Assembly: GCA_934463265.1 (NCBI GenBank)
Contig: CAKSIU010000001.1
Span: forward strand, 1-64,000
Direction: 5' to 3'
Source: an uncultured Eubacteriales bacterium
Lineage (GTDB): Bacteria; Bacillota; Clostridia; Oscillospirales; Acutalibacteraceae
Length of the DNA stretch: 64,000 nt
The position numbers and the translations under genes were made by a program. Shown in pieces: positions 1 through 7,957 of this stretch (position 1 is the stretch's first letter; each line of letters starts with the position of its first letter). Below the pieces are notes generated by a model that saw only the letters and a list, made by a program, of their open reading frames with translations, did not search any database and was not told where the DNA came from.

Positions 1-205
1 TCTGCTCATTACTCGACGCTTTGCGTCTTTGACGATTTTAGTTCGTCACTCTTATAACTTTTTGAAAGTACGTTCTTAATATTCTTTTTCAGAATTAAGA
101 ATTTTCCTCTCAAGAAAATTACGGGTCATAATAATTTGTCATCGTTGTTTAATTTTCAAGGTCCTTTGCTGCTGTTTGCTGACTTTCTTTTTCCTCAGCA
201 ACGTG
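1..205 (-). other. Leader of an rRNA operon running off the left edge
   Basis: Read on the minus strand, this stretch follows two strong tandem promoters and carries the GGACCTTGAAAATTAAACA-type block (about 143-161) typical of Firmicutes rRNA leaders and spacers. Further inverted repeats downstream (around 83-111) look like processing stems. No 16S start is inside the window, so the rRNA gene would begin left of position 1. This is inference from promoter strength and leader style; an alternative is another highly expressed untranslated transcript. Confidence 0.6.
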
Positions 206-211
206 ATTATT

Positions 212-240
212 ATTTTATCACACTGATTTTTCTTTGTCAA
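212..240 (-). promoter_or_regulatory. Proximal rRNA-type promoter (P2)
   Basis: On the minus strand TTGACA (240-235) and TAAAAT (217-212) are separated by exactly 17 nt. The -35 box lies in the same AGTGTTGACAA context as the distal promoter, so the two are tandem copies. Confidence 0.8.
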
Positions 241-341
241 CACTTTTTTTGAAAAATTTAAAATATTTTTTCGCCCTCTTTTTTACCAAATCCTGCATAT
301 TTACTGCATTCTCGCGGGCTTTTTCTCAACAGCTTTTTTAT

Positions 342-369
342 ATTATCATAACCCGCTTCTTCTTGTCAA
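342..369 (-). promoter_or_regulatory. Distal rRNA-type promoter (P1)
   Basis: On the minus strand TTGACA (369-364) is followed after 16 nt by GATAAT (347-342). It shares the AGTGTTGACAA context with the proximal promoter, giving a tandem P1-P2 arrangement like Bacillus rrn operons. Confidence 0.7.
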
Positions 370-388
370 CACTTTTTTTAATTTTTTT

Positions 389-432
389 CAAAAAAATTTT
401 TGAGCACCCAAACTTCTCGTTTGAATGCTCAA
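389..432 (-). terminator. Terminator after the peptide cluster
   Basis: On the minus strand a 14-bp stem (TTGAGCATTCAAAC against GTTTGGGTGCTCAA, two G-U pairs) with a 5-nt loop is followed by a run of T. It separates the peptide cluster from the rRNA promoters. Confidence 0.8.
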
Positions 433-448
433 TACTTAATAAAACCTA

Positions 449-727
449 TTATTGTGGTGGGTTCAAAAATTTATAACCTAAACTATCTAATTTGGCTGCA
501 TCTTCTGCACTTATACCATAGCACCAAACAATATTACCGTTGCCTCCATTTTCTTTATCATATTTAATTGCAAAATCTTTATTCTCTCCAAATGATTTAT
601 ACATTCCACTATTGTCATTAGCAGGAACACAATATATTATTTTACCATCTCTGTCTCCAGCATATACTATTCCTCCACCTATATTTTGTTTTTTTATTTT
701 CGCTTACTTTTTTCAAATTCTTTTCAT
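449..727 (-). pseudogene. Frameshifted double-glycine-leader peptide
   Basis: The ATG at 727 follows an AAAGGGAG ribosome binding site, but its frame hits TGA at codon 5 and TAA at codon 8. In a shifted frame the start reads KNLKKVSENK, a leader like those of the two upstream genes. The original frame resumes at NIGGG and stays open to the stop at 449, encoding a core of about 74 residues that starts GIVYAGDRDG and ends LNPPQ. One lost A near the start and one compensating gain in the A-run before the GG site would explain the pattern. Spacing and orientation make it the third gene of the operon at 787-1387. It could be a sequencing error in two homopolymers, but as written it cannot make a full precursor. 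Confidence 0.6.
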
Positions 728-786
728 TCTCCCTTTCTAATTATAAAACTTTTGAGCGCAACTTTCGTTGCACCCAACTGTTTTAA

Positions 787-1041
787 TCATCTTCTATTAG
801 TCGCATCGTCTATAGCTTTCAAAGTATCCCATTGCTGTTTAGATAAAGCCGCATCCTGTTCAGTCGATACATCATCAAAAAATGCGCGTTGTCTCCTAAC
901 AAGTTCTCCAGTTTTATCATTATAAACTTCATAATAATATTTTACCTCTGCACGTCCACCTTGGCCTAACTGATACCTAGTCACAAGTTTTATAACTCCA
1001 CCGGAGACATTTTCCATATTGTTTTTTGACAATTTATCCAT
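787..1041 (-). CDS. Double-glycine-leader secreted peptide precursor (84 aa)
   Basis: The N-terminus MDKLSKNNMENVSGG matches the bacteriocin-type double-glycine leader pattern (LSxxxMxNVxGG), normally cleaved by a C39-peptidase ABC exporter during secretion. The predicted core is 69 residues, charged, with no cysteine, so it is neither a lanthipeptide nor a disulfide bacteriocin. A GGAGAG site precedes the ATG. It sits 16 bp downstream of a related precursor and shares its promoter. No exporter or modification enzyme lies in the window. The core matches nothing I recognise; a signalling or surface role is as plausible as antimicrobial activity. Confidence 0.7.
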   Translation of the reverse strand: MDKLSKNNMENVSGGVIKLVTRYQLGQGGRAEVKYYYEVYNDKTGELVRRQRAFFDDVSTEQDAALSKQQWDTLKAIDDATNRR

Positions 1042-1057
1042 AATTACTTCTCTCCTT

Positions 1058-1387
1058 TTATTTACCTAAAATTTTTAGTCCATCTCTAATTACCTTATCA
1101 ATTACATTCGCATTATTGTCGACTTCACTTAATTTATAAAATCTCCCACTGGCTTTATCAATAACAGGCAAAGTTAAGGCCCTTTTCTCTTCAAAATTCG
1201 TCTCATAGAAGTCAGCATTTTCCAAGTTTGCATCATCGGAATAAAAATCGATATATAGGCCTTCTTCATCGCCTAAACTACCGTCTGCATTAAAAACACG
1301 CTTACTTTCAATAACATATTTATAGCCACCATCCACATTTTTCATATCGCCTGCGTCCAATTTTTTCAAAATTTTTTCATTCGCCAT
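1058..1387 (-). CDS. Double-glycine-leader secreted peptide precursor (109 aa)
   Basis: The first 21 residues (MANEKILKKLDAGDMKNVDGG) form a double-glycine leader; the remaining 88 residues are acidic, free of cysteine and end in a basic helix-like tail (DKVIRDGLKILGK). This is the first gene of a three-member minus-strand cluster with a strong promoter at 1439-1467 and an AGAGGAAG ribosome binding site. Export would need a C39-type ABC transporter that is not in this window. The long polar core is unlike class II bacteriocins, so function is unassigned. Confidence 0.7.
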   Translation of the reverse strand: MANEKILKKLDAGDMKNVDGGYKYVIESKRVFNADGSLGDEEGLYIDFYSDDANLENADFYETNFEEKRALTLPVIDKASGRFYKLSEVDNNANVIDKVIRDGLKILGK

Positions 1388-1438
1388 GTTATACTTCCTC
1401 TCTGTTTTTTAATTTGCTAAACCGGTCTTAGCTATTTA

Positions 1439-1467
1439 ATTTTAACACACGATTTACTAATTGTCAA
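1439..1467 (-). promoter_or_regulatory. Promoter of the double-glycine peptide cluster
   Basis: Minus-strand TTGACA (1467-1462), 17-nt spacer, TAAAAT (1444-1439), about 45 bp upstream of the first peptide gene. Confidence 0.8.
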
Positions 1468-1580
1468 TATATTTCCCCAAATATTTTTTATTTTTATTCA
1501 ATTTTAATAATTGCCGATAGAAATCGCACTAAAACAACTAAATAAAACAAAAAATTACAAAACTTTAACCACATTAAATA

Positions 1581-1609
1581 TTGAAACACGGACATTATTG
1601 ATGTATAAT
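1581..1609 (+). promoter_or_regulatory. Promoter of the polysaccharide deacetylase gene
   Basis: TTGAAA (1581-1586), 17-nt spacer and a perfect TATAAT (1604-1609), ending 44 bp before the start codon. Confidence 0.8.
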
Positions 1610-1653
1610 TTAGTAAAATCATCGTAGAATTTAAAAAAGAGGATGATTAAAAA

Positions 1654-2682
1654 ATGTTAAAATTTAACAACAATTTTAAGCTTAATAAGCGTCGAAATAT
1701 CATAATTATTATTTCTATCGCTCTGGTTGTTACTATAAGTTGCGTAATTTTCGCCATAACAAGTTGCATAAATTTGGGCAACGAAATTAACGAAGCAAAT
1801 GAAACCGCAAATAACGTCAATGATAATTTAAATGCAAAAGATGCGAATGGTGCAGAAAAACAAAATGAACCCTCTAATATTGAAGAAAGTTTTAACAAAC
1901 CGGCAGAAAATAATGCTAAAACAGAAAATAATTGCACGCCATCCAGCGAAATTAAAGACGAACGGCCTCAAAATACAGAAAACAACGATTACACAAAACT
2001 ATATCCTAATTTATATTGTACTCGTCCCGAAACGCAAATTACCCCAGAAAAGACGATTTTTTTAACTTTTGACGACGGTCCATCTGAACGAACAACTGAA
2101 ATATTAGAAATTTTGCGAGAAAATGGCGTAAAAGCAACATTTTTTGTAACCGGAAACGCTTCTCCAAAAGGACGAGCTCTAATGAAACAAATTGTGGATG
2201 AGGGGCATACCATCGGAATTCACACTTATACGCACGAGTTCAGACAAATCTACTCCAGTGTAAATGCTTTTCTCGACGATTTTAATAAAATTTATAGCCT
2301 TATTTACGAATCTACCGGCATTAAGCCAACAATATTCCGTTTTCCGGGCGGCTCAAAAAACAGCTTTAACAAAAACAACTATAAAGAACTTATTGCAGAA
2401 ATGACACGACGTGGATTTGATTATTTTGATTGGAACTTGTCAGCGGGAGATGCTGTCAGCCGTACTCCTACCCCGACTCAAAAATGTATAAATAATGTAC
2501 TTAATTTCTCTAAAAATTGTGACCACGGCGTCATTTTAATGCATGATGCACGGCCAAAAGTCACCACTGTTGAAGCGTTACCACATATTATTGACGGCTT
2601 AAAAAATCAAGGATTCACTTTCGGTAAACTCTCTAACAACATTGACCCTGCGCCATATTCACTTGTAAAGCCTTACAGATAA
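1654..2682 (+). CDS. Membrane-anchored polysaccharide (peptidoglycan) deacetylase
   Basis: Carbohydrate esterase family 4 protein of 342 residues. Residues 1-20 are basic, 21-38 form one transmembrane segment, and about 40-115 are a low-complexity Asn/Glu-rich linker. The NodB domain follows: FLTFDDGPSE gives the catalytic and metal-binding aspartates, GHTIGIHTYTHEF the HxxxH metal motif, RFPGG motif 3, and ILMHD near the end supplies the motif-5 histidine. The domain is expected to face outside and remove N-acetyl groups from cell-wall glycans, a change that confers lysozyme resistance. A GAGGATG site precedes the ATG. The gene stands alone between the peptide cluster and CLV-A. Substrate (GlcNAc or MurNAc) cannot be told from sequence. 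Confidence 0.88.
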   Translation: MLKFNNNFKLNKRRNIIIIISIALVVTISCVIFAITSCINLGNEINEANETANNVNDNLNAKDANGAEKQNEPSNIEESFNKPAENNAKTENNCTPSSEIKDERPQNTENNDYTKLYPNLYCTRPETQITPEKTIFLTFDDGPSERTTEILEILRENGVKATFFVTGNASPKGRALMKQIVDEGHTIGIHTYTHEFRQIYSSVNAFLDDFNKIYSLIYESTGIKPTIFRFPGGSKNSFNKNNYKELIAEMTRRGFDYFDWNLSAGDAVSRTPTPTQKCINNVLNFSKNCDHGVILMHDARPKVTTVEALPHIIDGLKNQGFTFGKLSNNIDPAPYSLVKPYR

Positions 2683-2700
2683 ATGAAAATTTTCAGCTCA

Positions 2701-2804
2701 CTGCAGGGCGTGGCATCGCACTGCGGGCTCAACCCAGACGTAAAAATGCGTCTGGGTTTTCAATTTTAATTTTCAAATTAAAATTGAGATGCCCCGCCCC
2801 ACAG
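2701..2804. repeat. CLV-A: multi-arm palindromic element
   Basis: Outer arms 2701-2717 and 2788-2804 pair at 14 of 17 positions. Inside are a 9-bp hairpin (2732-2740 with 2749-2757) and a 13-bp hairpin (2760-2772 with 2775-2787) that abuts the right outer arm. The space for a first arm (2718-2731) holds only a weak fold, so this copy looks decayed. The right outer arm shares GATGCCCCGCCCCA with CLV-B. Confidence 0.7.
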
Positions 2805-2858
2805 CGAGATAAAAAATTTCGAACAAAGCAAAAGTAACGATAAAAATTCTAAAAAGAT

Positions 2859-3494
2859 TTAGTTATTTTTCAAGGCGAATTTGCAAAATGAACTCATGCA
2901 ACATTTGGCACAATAAGGATTCGTGGCCTTACAAACGGCTCTACCGTGCAAAACCAACCTGTGGCAAAAGTCATTGGATTCTGCTGGCGGAAGAACTTCT
3001 CGAAGAAATTTCTCTATTTTTTCAGGATTTTTCGAATCATGAAAGCCCAATCTGCGAGTAATTCTCATACAATGCGTGTCAACTACCACAGCGGGTTTTC
3101 CAAATATGTCCCCAACGATTAAATTAGCGGTTTTTCTTCCTACCCCCGGCAATTTCACAAGTTCATCAATAGAATCCGGCACGACCCCGCCAAATTTATC
3201 TATCAACATCTTACACATATTAACGATATCTTTCGATTTTGCATGATAAAACCCGCATGATTTTATAAAAGGCTCCACTTTTTCGGGAGTTGTCGCTGCA
3301 AAATCATAAACCGTTCTGAAATTTTCAAATAATGCCGGCGTCACCAAATTAACTCTCGCATCAGTGCATTGAGCCGCAAGTCTTGTCGCAATCAATAATT
3401 GCAGCGGTTCGGTATATTTCAGCGAGCACTCTGCCGACGGATATTCCGATTTTAGCGCGGACACAGCAAGTTCTGCCAATTTTTTATTTGTCAA
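2859..3494 (-). CDS. nth: Endonuclease III, base-excision repair DNA glycosylase/AP lyase
   Basis: The 211-residue protein carries the helix-hairpin-helix LPGVGRKTANLIVG (about 112-125) containing the catalytic lysine, then the catalytic aspartate in VVVDTHCMRITRR. Near the C-terminus is the complete [4Fe-4S] cysteine pattern C-X6-C-X2-C-X5-C within AVCKATNPYCAKCCMSSFC. It removes oxidised pyrimidines and cleaves the abasic site. Translation starts at TTG behind GGAGGAAT. It is monocistronic with its own promoter at 3525-3553. Confidence 0.95.
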   Translation of the reverse strand: MTNKKLAELAVSALKSEYPSAECSLKYTEPLQLLIATRLAAQCTDARVNLVTPALFENFRTVYDFAATTPEKVEPFIKSCGFYHAKSKDIVNMCKMLIDKFGGVVPDSIDELVKLPGVGRKTANLIVGDIFGKPAVVVDTHCMRITRRLGFHDSKNPEKIEKFLREVLPPAESNDFCHRLVLHGRAVCKATNPYCAKCCMSSFCKFALKNN

Positions 3495-3524
3495 AAAAAT
3501 TCCTCCTATCTAACATCTAAATGA

Positions 3525-3553
3525 ATTTTATCTCAAAAAAATATTATCGTAAA
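3525..3553 (-). promoter_or_regulatory. Promoter of nth
   Basis: Minus-strand TTTACG (3553-3548), 17-nt spacer, TAAAAT (3530-3525). Confidence 0.65.
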
Positions 3554-3816
3554 GATATTTTTCATTATTAGAAAAAATTTTCAGATTTTTATTGTTCTTT
3601 ATTCGAAAAATTATCAAGTATTTTCACCTTGTCATAAACTTGTAACATTTTTCGTTAAAAGAATTACAATAATCTTAAAAATATCAATGTAAAAAACATT
3701 TTTATCCTCTCAAACTTCGGAGCTTATGGGAATCGGCTTTATGTAACCAAATTTATATCCTTGTCACTTTTAAAAATAATTTTGATACAAATTTTTAATA
3801 TTTTTTCAAAAAAGGC

Positions 3817-3845
3817 TTTACAAATAAAAATAAATATGATATATT
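3817..3845 (+). promoter_or_regulatory. Promoter of a short leader transcript
   Basis: TTTACA (3817-3822), 17-nt spacer, TATATT (3840-3845). Predicted start near 3852, about 165 bp upstream of the DUF4830-like gene, with a terminator in between. Confidence 0.65.
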
Positions 3846-3851
3846 AATAAT

Positions 3852-3931
3852 CGAGATTGATTTTACCTTTTTCATTCTCATAAATTCCTTTTCTTTAGTG
3901 TAAGTGCTCTTTATGAGCACTTATTTTTTTG
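3852..3931 (+). ncRNA. Candidate short RNA or attenuated leader ending in a terminator
   Basis: From the predicted start near 3852 the transcript meets an 8-bp hairpin (AAGTGCTC 3902-3909 with GAGCACTT 3915-3922) followed by eight T. That yields an RNA of about 80 nt, or a transcription attenuator for the gene at 4019. No known riboswitch class is recognised. Confidence 0.5.
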
Positions 3932-3974
3932 CAAACAGCTAAAAAATAACAAAAATCAGATAAAAAACACATTT

Positions 3975-4013
3975 TAGCCTCCTTCGTGGCATATAAAATA
4001 CAGAGGGAGGCTA
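3975..4013 (+). promoter_or_regulatory. Hairpin sequestering the ribosome binding site
   Basis: TAGCCTCCTTC (3975-3985) pairs over 11 bp, with one G-U, to GAGGGAGGCTA (4003-4013). The right arm contains the GGGAGG ribosome binding site of the gene starting at 4019, so translation should be blocked unless the stem opens. Confidence 0.7.
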
Positions 4014-4018
4014 TATAT

Positions 4019-4513
4019 ATGTTCATCTTTTCAATAAAAACGTCAAAACGAAAGCTTATAATGCACCTTGCTTTAATAATTGCATTGATAGTCATTTTAG
4101 GAATTTTTTTTGCCACGTTAAACGCCAGCGACAAAGAAGCCGTATGTCCTATTGGAAAATACAATCTGTGCGTAAAGGATAACGACGGTCGAATTGAATT
4201 TTTATCGCAGTTCGGCTGGGCGGTTTCGAATGAACCTACAGAAATTACAACCGTGACAATTCCATCAGAATTTAATTCTACATACGAAAAATATAATGAC
4301 ATTCAGCGCGAGCAAGGCTTAGATTTATCCAAATATCAAGAAAAAACTTGCACACGGTATACATATCAAGTGCTAAATTATAAAGATGCAGCTCAAGGCG
4401 TCCGCGCAAATTTGTTGGTGCTTAACGACAAAGTCATCGGTGGCGACATTTCTTCTGTCGCGCTAAACGGCTTCATACACGGCTTTTGCAATCCTGACAA
4501 AACCAACGCTTAA
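4019..4513 (+). CDS. DUF4830-like single-pass membrane protein
   Basis: The 164-residue protein has a basic N-terminus, one transmembrane segment (about 14-34) and an extracytoplasmic domain of about 130 residues. The stretch with FLSQFGWAV, a TVTIPSEF strand, QGLDLSKY and TRYTYQVLNY matches what I recall of clostridial DUF4830 proteins, which have no known function. The ATG at 4019 lies 9 nt after GGGAGG; an in-frame GTG at 3986 would fall in the loop of the sequestering hairpin and is less likely. It is monocistronic, and the terminator plus anti-ribosome-site hairpin upstream suggest conditional expression. Confidence 0.65.
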   Translation: MFIFSIKTSKRKLIMHLALIIALIVILGIFFATLNASDKEAVCPIGKYNLCVKDNDGRIEFLSQFGWAVSNEPTEITTVTIPSEFNSTYEKYNDIQREQGLDLSKYQEKTCTRYTYQVLNYKDAAQGVRANLLVLNDKVIGGDISSVALNGFIHGFCNPDKTNA

Positions 4514-4684
4514 ATTATCCTCCTAATACAACATAAATCAAAACCGAGTTATACAAACTATATTAAAAAATTTATTTAAAAAACGTATTTCAATTTTCTA
4601 CAAAATCTGATATCATGAGTATTATAAGTTTTTTAAGAAAAGTTAAAAGTTACGTCAGTACTTTTTTATAGTTGGAGGATAATC

Positions 4685-5797
4685 ATGGCTAAAGTAACAT
4701 TAAAAAACGTATGTAAAACTTACGATGATAATGTGGAAGCTGTTAATAAGTTTAATTTAGAAGTCGGAGATACCGAATTTATAATATTTGTTGGCCCATC
4801 CGGATGCGGAAAATCTACAACTTTGCGCATGATAGCCGGTTTGGAGGAAATCAGTAGCGGAGAGTTGTATATTGGAGACAAACTGTCAAATAACGTTCCT
4901 CCAAAAGACAGAGATATCGCGATGGTTTTTCAAAATTACGCCCTTTATCCGCATATGTCTGTGTTCGACAACATGGCTTTTGGGTTAAAACTCAGAAAAA
5001 TTTCTAAAGAAGAAATAAAAAAACGTGTAAACGAAGCTGCAGAAATTTTAGGAATCTCTCATTTGCTGGACAGAAAACCAAAAGCATTATCCGGCGGACA
5101 ACGTCAGCGAGTTGCTTTAGGACGTGCTATTGTGCGACATCCAAAAGTGTTTCTCTTGGACGAACCTTTATCAAATCTCGACGCTAAACTCCGCACTCAA
5201 ATGCGCACAGAGATTTCTAAATTGCATCAAAAATTAAAAACAACATTTATATATGTAACTCACGACCAGACCGAAGCTATGACGATGGGCGACAGAATCG
5301 TGGTGATGAAGGACGGAAATATTCAACAAATCGATACTCCGCAAAATCTATACGAAAAACCTTGCAATGACTTCGTTGCTGGATTCATCGGAACCCCGCC
5401 TATGAATTTTATTGACGCTACTTTAACTAAAGAGAAAAACACGCTTATTTTGTCTTTTGAGGAAGTTAAAATAGAGTTGCCAGACGAAAAAAATGCAAAT
5501 AACGTCTTGGAAAAATACTTAAATCAACCAGTAGTTATGGGAATTCGCCCGGAAGCTCTTTATATTGAAGAAAACAAACCCGCTAATAAACTTCTTGGAA
5601 AGCTCAAAGCTGAAGTGGAGCTGACCGAATTAATGGGTGCAGAGACCTATTTATATTTAACGGTAAATAAAAACTCGATTGTTGCCAGGGTTAATTCCGA
5701 CACAACCGCTAAATCCGGAGACTTTTTGGATATTTACGTCGATGTCTCTAAAATTCACATTTTTGATAAAAATTCTGGCAAAACTATAATAAACTAA
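4685..5797 (+). CDS. ugpC: Sugar ABC transporter ATPase, MsmX/UgpC type
   Basis: ATP-binding subunit of 370 residues. The N-terminal nucleotide-binding domain has Walker A GPSGCGKST, Q-loop VFQNYALYPH, signature LSGGQRQRVALGRA, Walker B VFLLDEPLSNLD and the H-loop histidine in YVTHDQ. A C-terminal TOBE/OB region (about 240-365) contains the MGIRPE motif typical of carbohydrate-uptake ATPases. No permease or binding protein adjoins it; an orphan position is usual for the shared ATPase MsmX, which energises several sugar importers. It starts after GTTGGAGG. Sugar specificity cannot be inferred. Confidence 0.9.
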   Translation: MAKVTLKNVCKTYDDNVEAVNKFNLEVGDTEFIIFVGPSGCGKSTTLRMIAGLEEISSGELYIGDKLSNNVPPKDRDIAMVFQNYALYPHMSVFDNMAFGLKLRKISKEEIKKRVNEAAEILGISHLLDRKPKALSGGQRQRVALGRAIVRHPKVFLLDEPLSNLDAKLRTQMRTEISKLHQKLKTTFIYVTHDQTEAMTMGDRIVVMKDGNIQQIDTPQNLYEKPCNDFVAGFIGTPPMNFIDATLTKEKNTLILSFEEVKIELPDEKNANNVLEKYLNQPVVMGIRPEALYIEENKPANKLLGKLKAEVELTELMGAETYLYLTVNKNSIVARVNSDTTAKSGDFLDIYVDVSKIHIFDKNSGKTIIN

Positions 5798-5809
5798 AAA
5801 ATAATCTGA

Positions 5810-5868
5810 GAGCAACAACTAATTTTTGGTATCTGCACGAGAAATTGTTGTTGCTCTTAAAATTTTTT
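5810..5868 (+). terminator. Terminator after ugpC
   Basis: GAGCAACAAC (5810-5819) pairs with GTTGTTGCTC (5847-5856), followed by an AT-rich tract with six T. Confidence 0.7.
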
Positions 5869-6029
5869 AAAAATTTTTATACAAAATATTTTATTTATTT
5901 TAGACATATATCCGCAGAATAAATCGCTAATAAATATGCAAAGCTCAGCAAAAATTCACCCTCAGAATTTATTTTGTAAAAAAACATTCTATGTCTCTAT
6001 AAAATAAACAAATTTTTTCGATAAAATAG

Positions 6030-6058
6030 TTGCAATATCCTCAATATTTATGTAAAAT
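6030..6058 (+). promoter_or_regulatory. Promoter of the cdaR-ftsEX operon
   Basis: TTGCAA (6030-6035), 17-nt spacer, TAAAAT (6053-6058), about 87 bp before the first gene. The rest of 5870-6145 is AT-rich with nothing else recognisable. Confidence 0.6.
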
Positions 6059-6145
6059 ATAGTTATGTTTATTTTTATTATTAAACTATTTGTAAAAATA
6101 CCATTTAAGTAAACATTAAAATTCTAAACAGTAAGGAGTTTTTTT

Positions 6146-7231
6146 ATGTCTAACAGATTATTTCAAGGTATTGTTCACCAAATGCACGATGCTATCGGCA
6201 GAACTATCGGAGTTATTGACGAATCTTCGGTAGTTGTTGCTTGCAGCGACCTCGATAAGATTGGCGAAGTTAGAGGAAATATTACGGCAGACTTTTTTAA
6301 ACCGGCTTCTACTTTCATTATCAACGGCTACACTTACAAGTCACTCGAAAGCAAAACCTCTTCTGAGTACGCTGTTTTCGTAAAGGGTGACGACGAAGCT
6401 GCTCAACGTTATGTATCTATTTTGTCTATATCATTTGGCAACATCAAACAATTTTACGACGAGAAATATGACCGTGGCAACTTTATTAAAAATGTTATTC
6501 TTGACAACATTTTGCCAGGTGATATCTATCTTAAAGCTCGCGAACTTCATTTTAACGTGGAAGCTACTCGCGTTTGTATGTTGGTTAAAATTCACTCAAA
6601 ATCTGACGTTTCTGCTTATGACGTTCTGCAAAGTTTGTTTCCGGACAAAAATAAAGACTTTATTATCAGCGTAAATGAAAGCGATATCGCAGTTATAAAA
6701 GAGGTTAAAGAGGGCATTGAGCGCGAAGACCTCGAGCAACTTGCTCAGTCTATTGTGGACACCCTCACAAGCGAATTTTATATTCATTGTTCCGTGGGTA
6801 TCGGTACAACTGTGTCTAATATTAAAGGTCTAGCTTCTTCTTTTAAAGAGTCTCAAATCGCAATCGAAGTCGGTAAGGTTTTCGATACAGAAAAAGTTAT
6901 CGTAAGTTATGATAATTTAGGAATTGCTCGTCTCGTTTATCAATTGCCTACAACTTTGTGCGAAATGTTCTTAAATGAAGTCTTTAAACGCGGCTCTATT
7001 GACAGTCTCGATCAGGAAACTTTATTTACTATTCAACGTTTCTTTGAAAATAATCTGAACGTTTCGGAAACTTCTCGTAAATTATTCGTTCACAGAAACA
7101 CTTTAGTATATCGTTTGGAAAAAATCAAAAAGTTAACCGGTTTAGATTTGCGCGAATTCGAAGACGCTATCGTATTTAAAGTGGCTTTGATGGTTAAAAA
7201 ATATCTGTCTTCAAATCCGGTTAAATATTAA
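6146..7231 (+). CDS. CdaR/PucR-family transcriptional regulator
   Basis: Domains in order: an N-terminal sugar-diacid-recognition-like sensor (about 1-120, starting MSNRLFQGIVHQMHDAIGRT), a central GGDEF-like segment (about 130-260), and a C-terminal PucR-type helix-turn-helix (about 300-350, NLNVSETSRKLFVHRNTLVYRLEKI in two helices). The gene leads directly into ftsE-ftsX and an M23 hydrolase, a linkage recurring in Clostridia, which suggests it controls division or wall hydrolysis rather than diacid catabolism. That role is inference; the ligand is unknown. GTAAGGAG precedes the ATG. Confidence 0.8.
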   Translation: MSNRLFQGIVHQMHDAIGRTIGVIDESSVVVACSDLDKIGEVRGNITADFFKPASTFIINGYTYKSLESKTSSEYAVFVKGDDEAAQRYVSILSISFGNIKQFYDEKYDRGNFIKNVILDNILPGDIYLKARELHFNVEATRVCMLVKIHSKSDVSAYDVLQSLFPDKNKDFIISVNESDIAVIKEVKEGIEREDLEQLAQSIVDTLTSEFYIHCSVGIGTTVSNIKGLASSFKESQIAIEVGKVFDTEKVIVSYDNLGIARLVYQLPTTLCEMFLNEVFKRGSIDSLDQETLFTIQRFFENNLNVSETSRKLFVHRNTLVYRLEKIKKLTGLDLREFEDAIVFKVALMVKKYLSSNPVKY

Positions 7232-7270
7232 TAAGCAAGAGTTAATCAAAAATATAAAGGAGTAAAAACC

Positions 7271-7957
7271 ATGATAGAGTTCAAGAATGTATCAAAAGTT
7301 TACGCTAATGGTACGAGTGCTCTTAAAAATATAAATTTGCACATTAAAAAAGGTGAATTTGTGTTTATAGTTGGTTCTTCAGGCTCGGGCAAAAGTACAT
7401 TCTTAAAACTCATAATGCATGAGGAACTCCCTTCTGAGGGCACTATATACCTTGATGGAATAAATATTTCGCAGATTACTAAAAAAGAAGTCCCCTACAT
7501 TCGCAGAAAAATGGGTATAGTTTTTCAGGATTTCCGGCTAATCGACAAAATGACTGTTTTTGACAACGTAGCTTTCGCTATGCGCGTCACCGGAGCTTCT
7601 GAGCGTGATGTTAAAAAGAGAGTTCCTTACATTTTGAATTTGGTAGAATTACAAGATAAGGCAAATCGCCGTCCTGCAGAACTCTCTGGCGGAGAACAGC
7701 AGCGTGTTAGCTTGGCTAGAGCGCTCGTTAATAATCCGTCTATCATCGTCGCGGACGAACCTACTGGAAACATCGACCCGGAAATGTCTTACGAAATCGT
7801 AGAGCTGTTGACTGAAATAAATAAGCGTGGTACCACCATTTTGATGGTTACTCATGAGCATGATTTGGTTCAGCATTTTGGCAAGAGAGTTATCGAGATA
7901 AACAGCGGTAATATCATGTCAGACAGCGAAAATCCGGAGGTGCATTATGAGGGTTAG
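7271..7957 (+). CDS. ftsE: Cell-division ABC transporter ATPase FtsE
   Basis: The 228-residue nucleotide-binding domain has Walker A GSSGSGKST, FtsE-like VFQDFRLIDK, signature LSGGEQQRVSLARA, Walker B IIVADEPTGNIDP and ILMVTHEHDLV. It begins MIEFKNVSKVY as FtsE proteins do. With FtsX it forms a membrane complex that activates peptidoglycan hydrolases at the septum or side wall rather than moving a solute. Its 3' end overlaps ftsX by 11 bp, implying translational coupling. An AAAGGAG site precedes the ATG. Confidence 0.96.
   Translation: MIEFKNVSKVYANGTSALKNINLHIKKGEFVFIVGSSGSGKSTFLKLIMHEELPSEGTIYLDGINISQITKKEVPYIRRKMGIVFQDFRLIDKMTVFDNVAFAMRVTGASERDVKKRVPYILNLVELQDKANRRPAELSGGEQQRVSLARALVNNPSIIVADEPTGNIDPEMSYEIVELLTEINKRGTTILMVTHEHDLVQHFGKRVIEINSGNIMSDSENPEVHYEG

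Noticed and set aside
3895..4302. A 135-codon minus-strand frame over the DUF4830-like gene
   Set aside because: It covers the terminator and ribosome-site hairpin of the plus-strand gene and has no recognisable domain.
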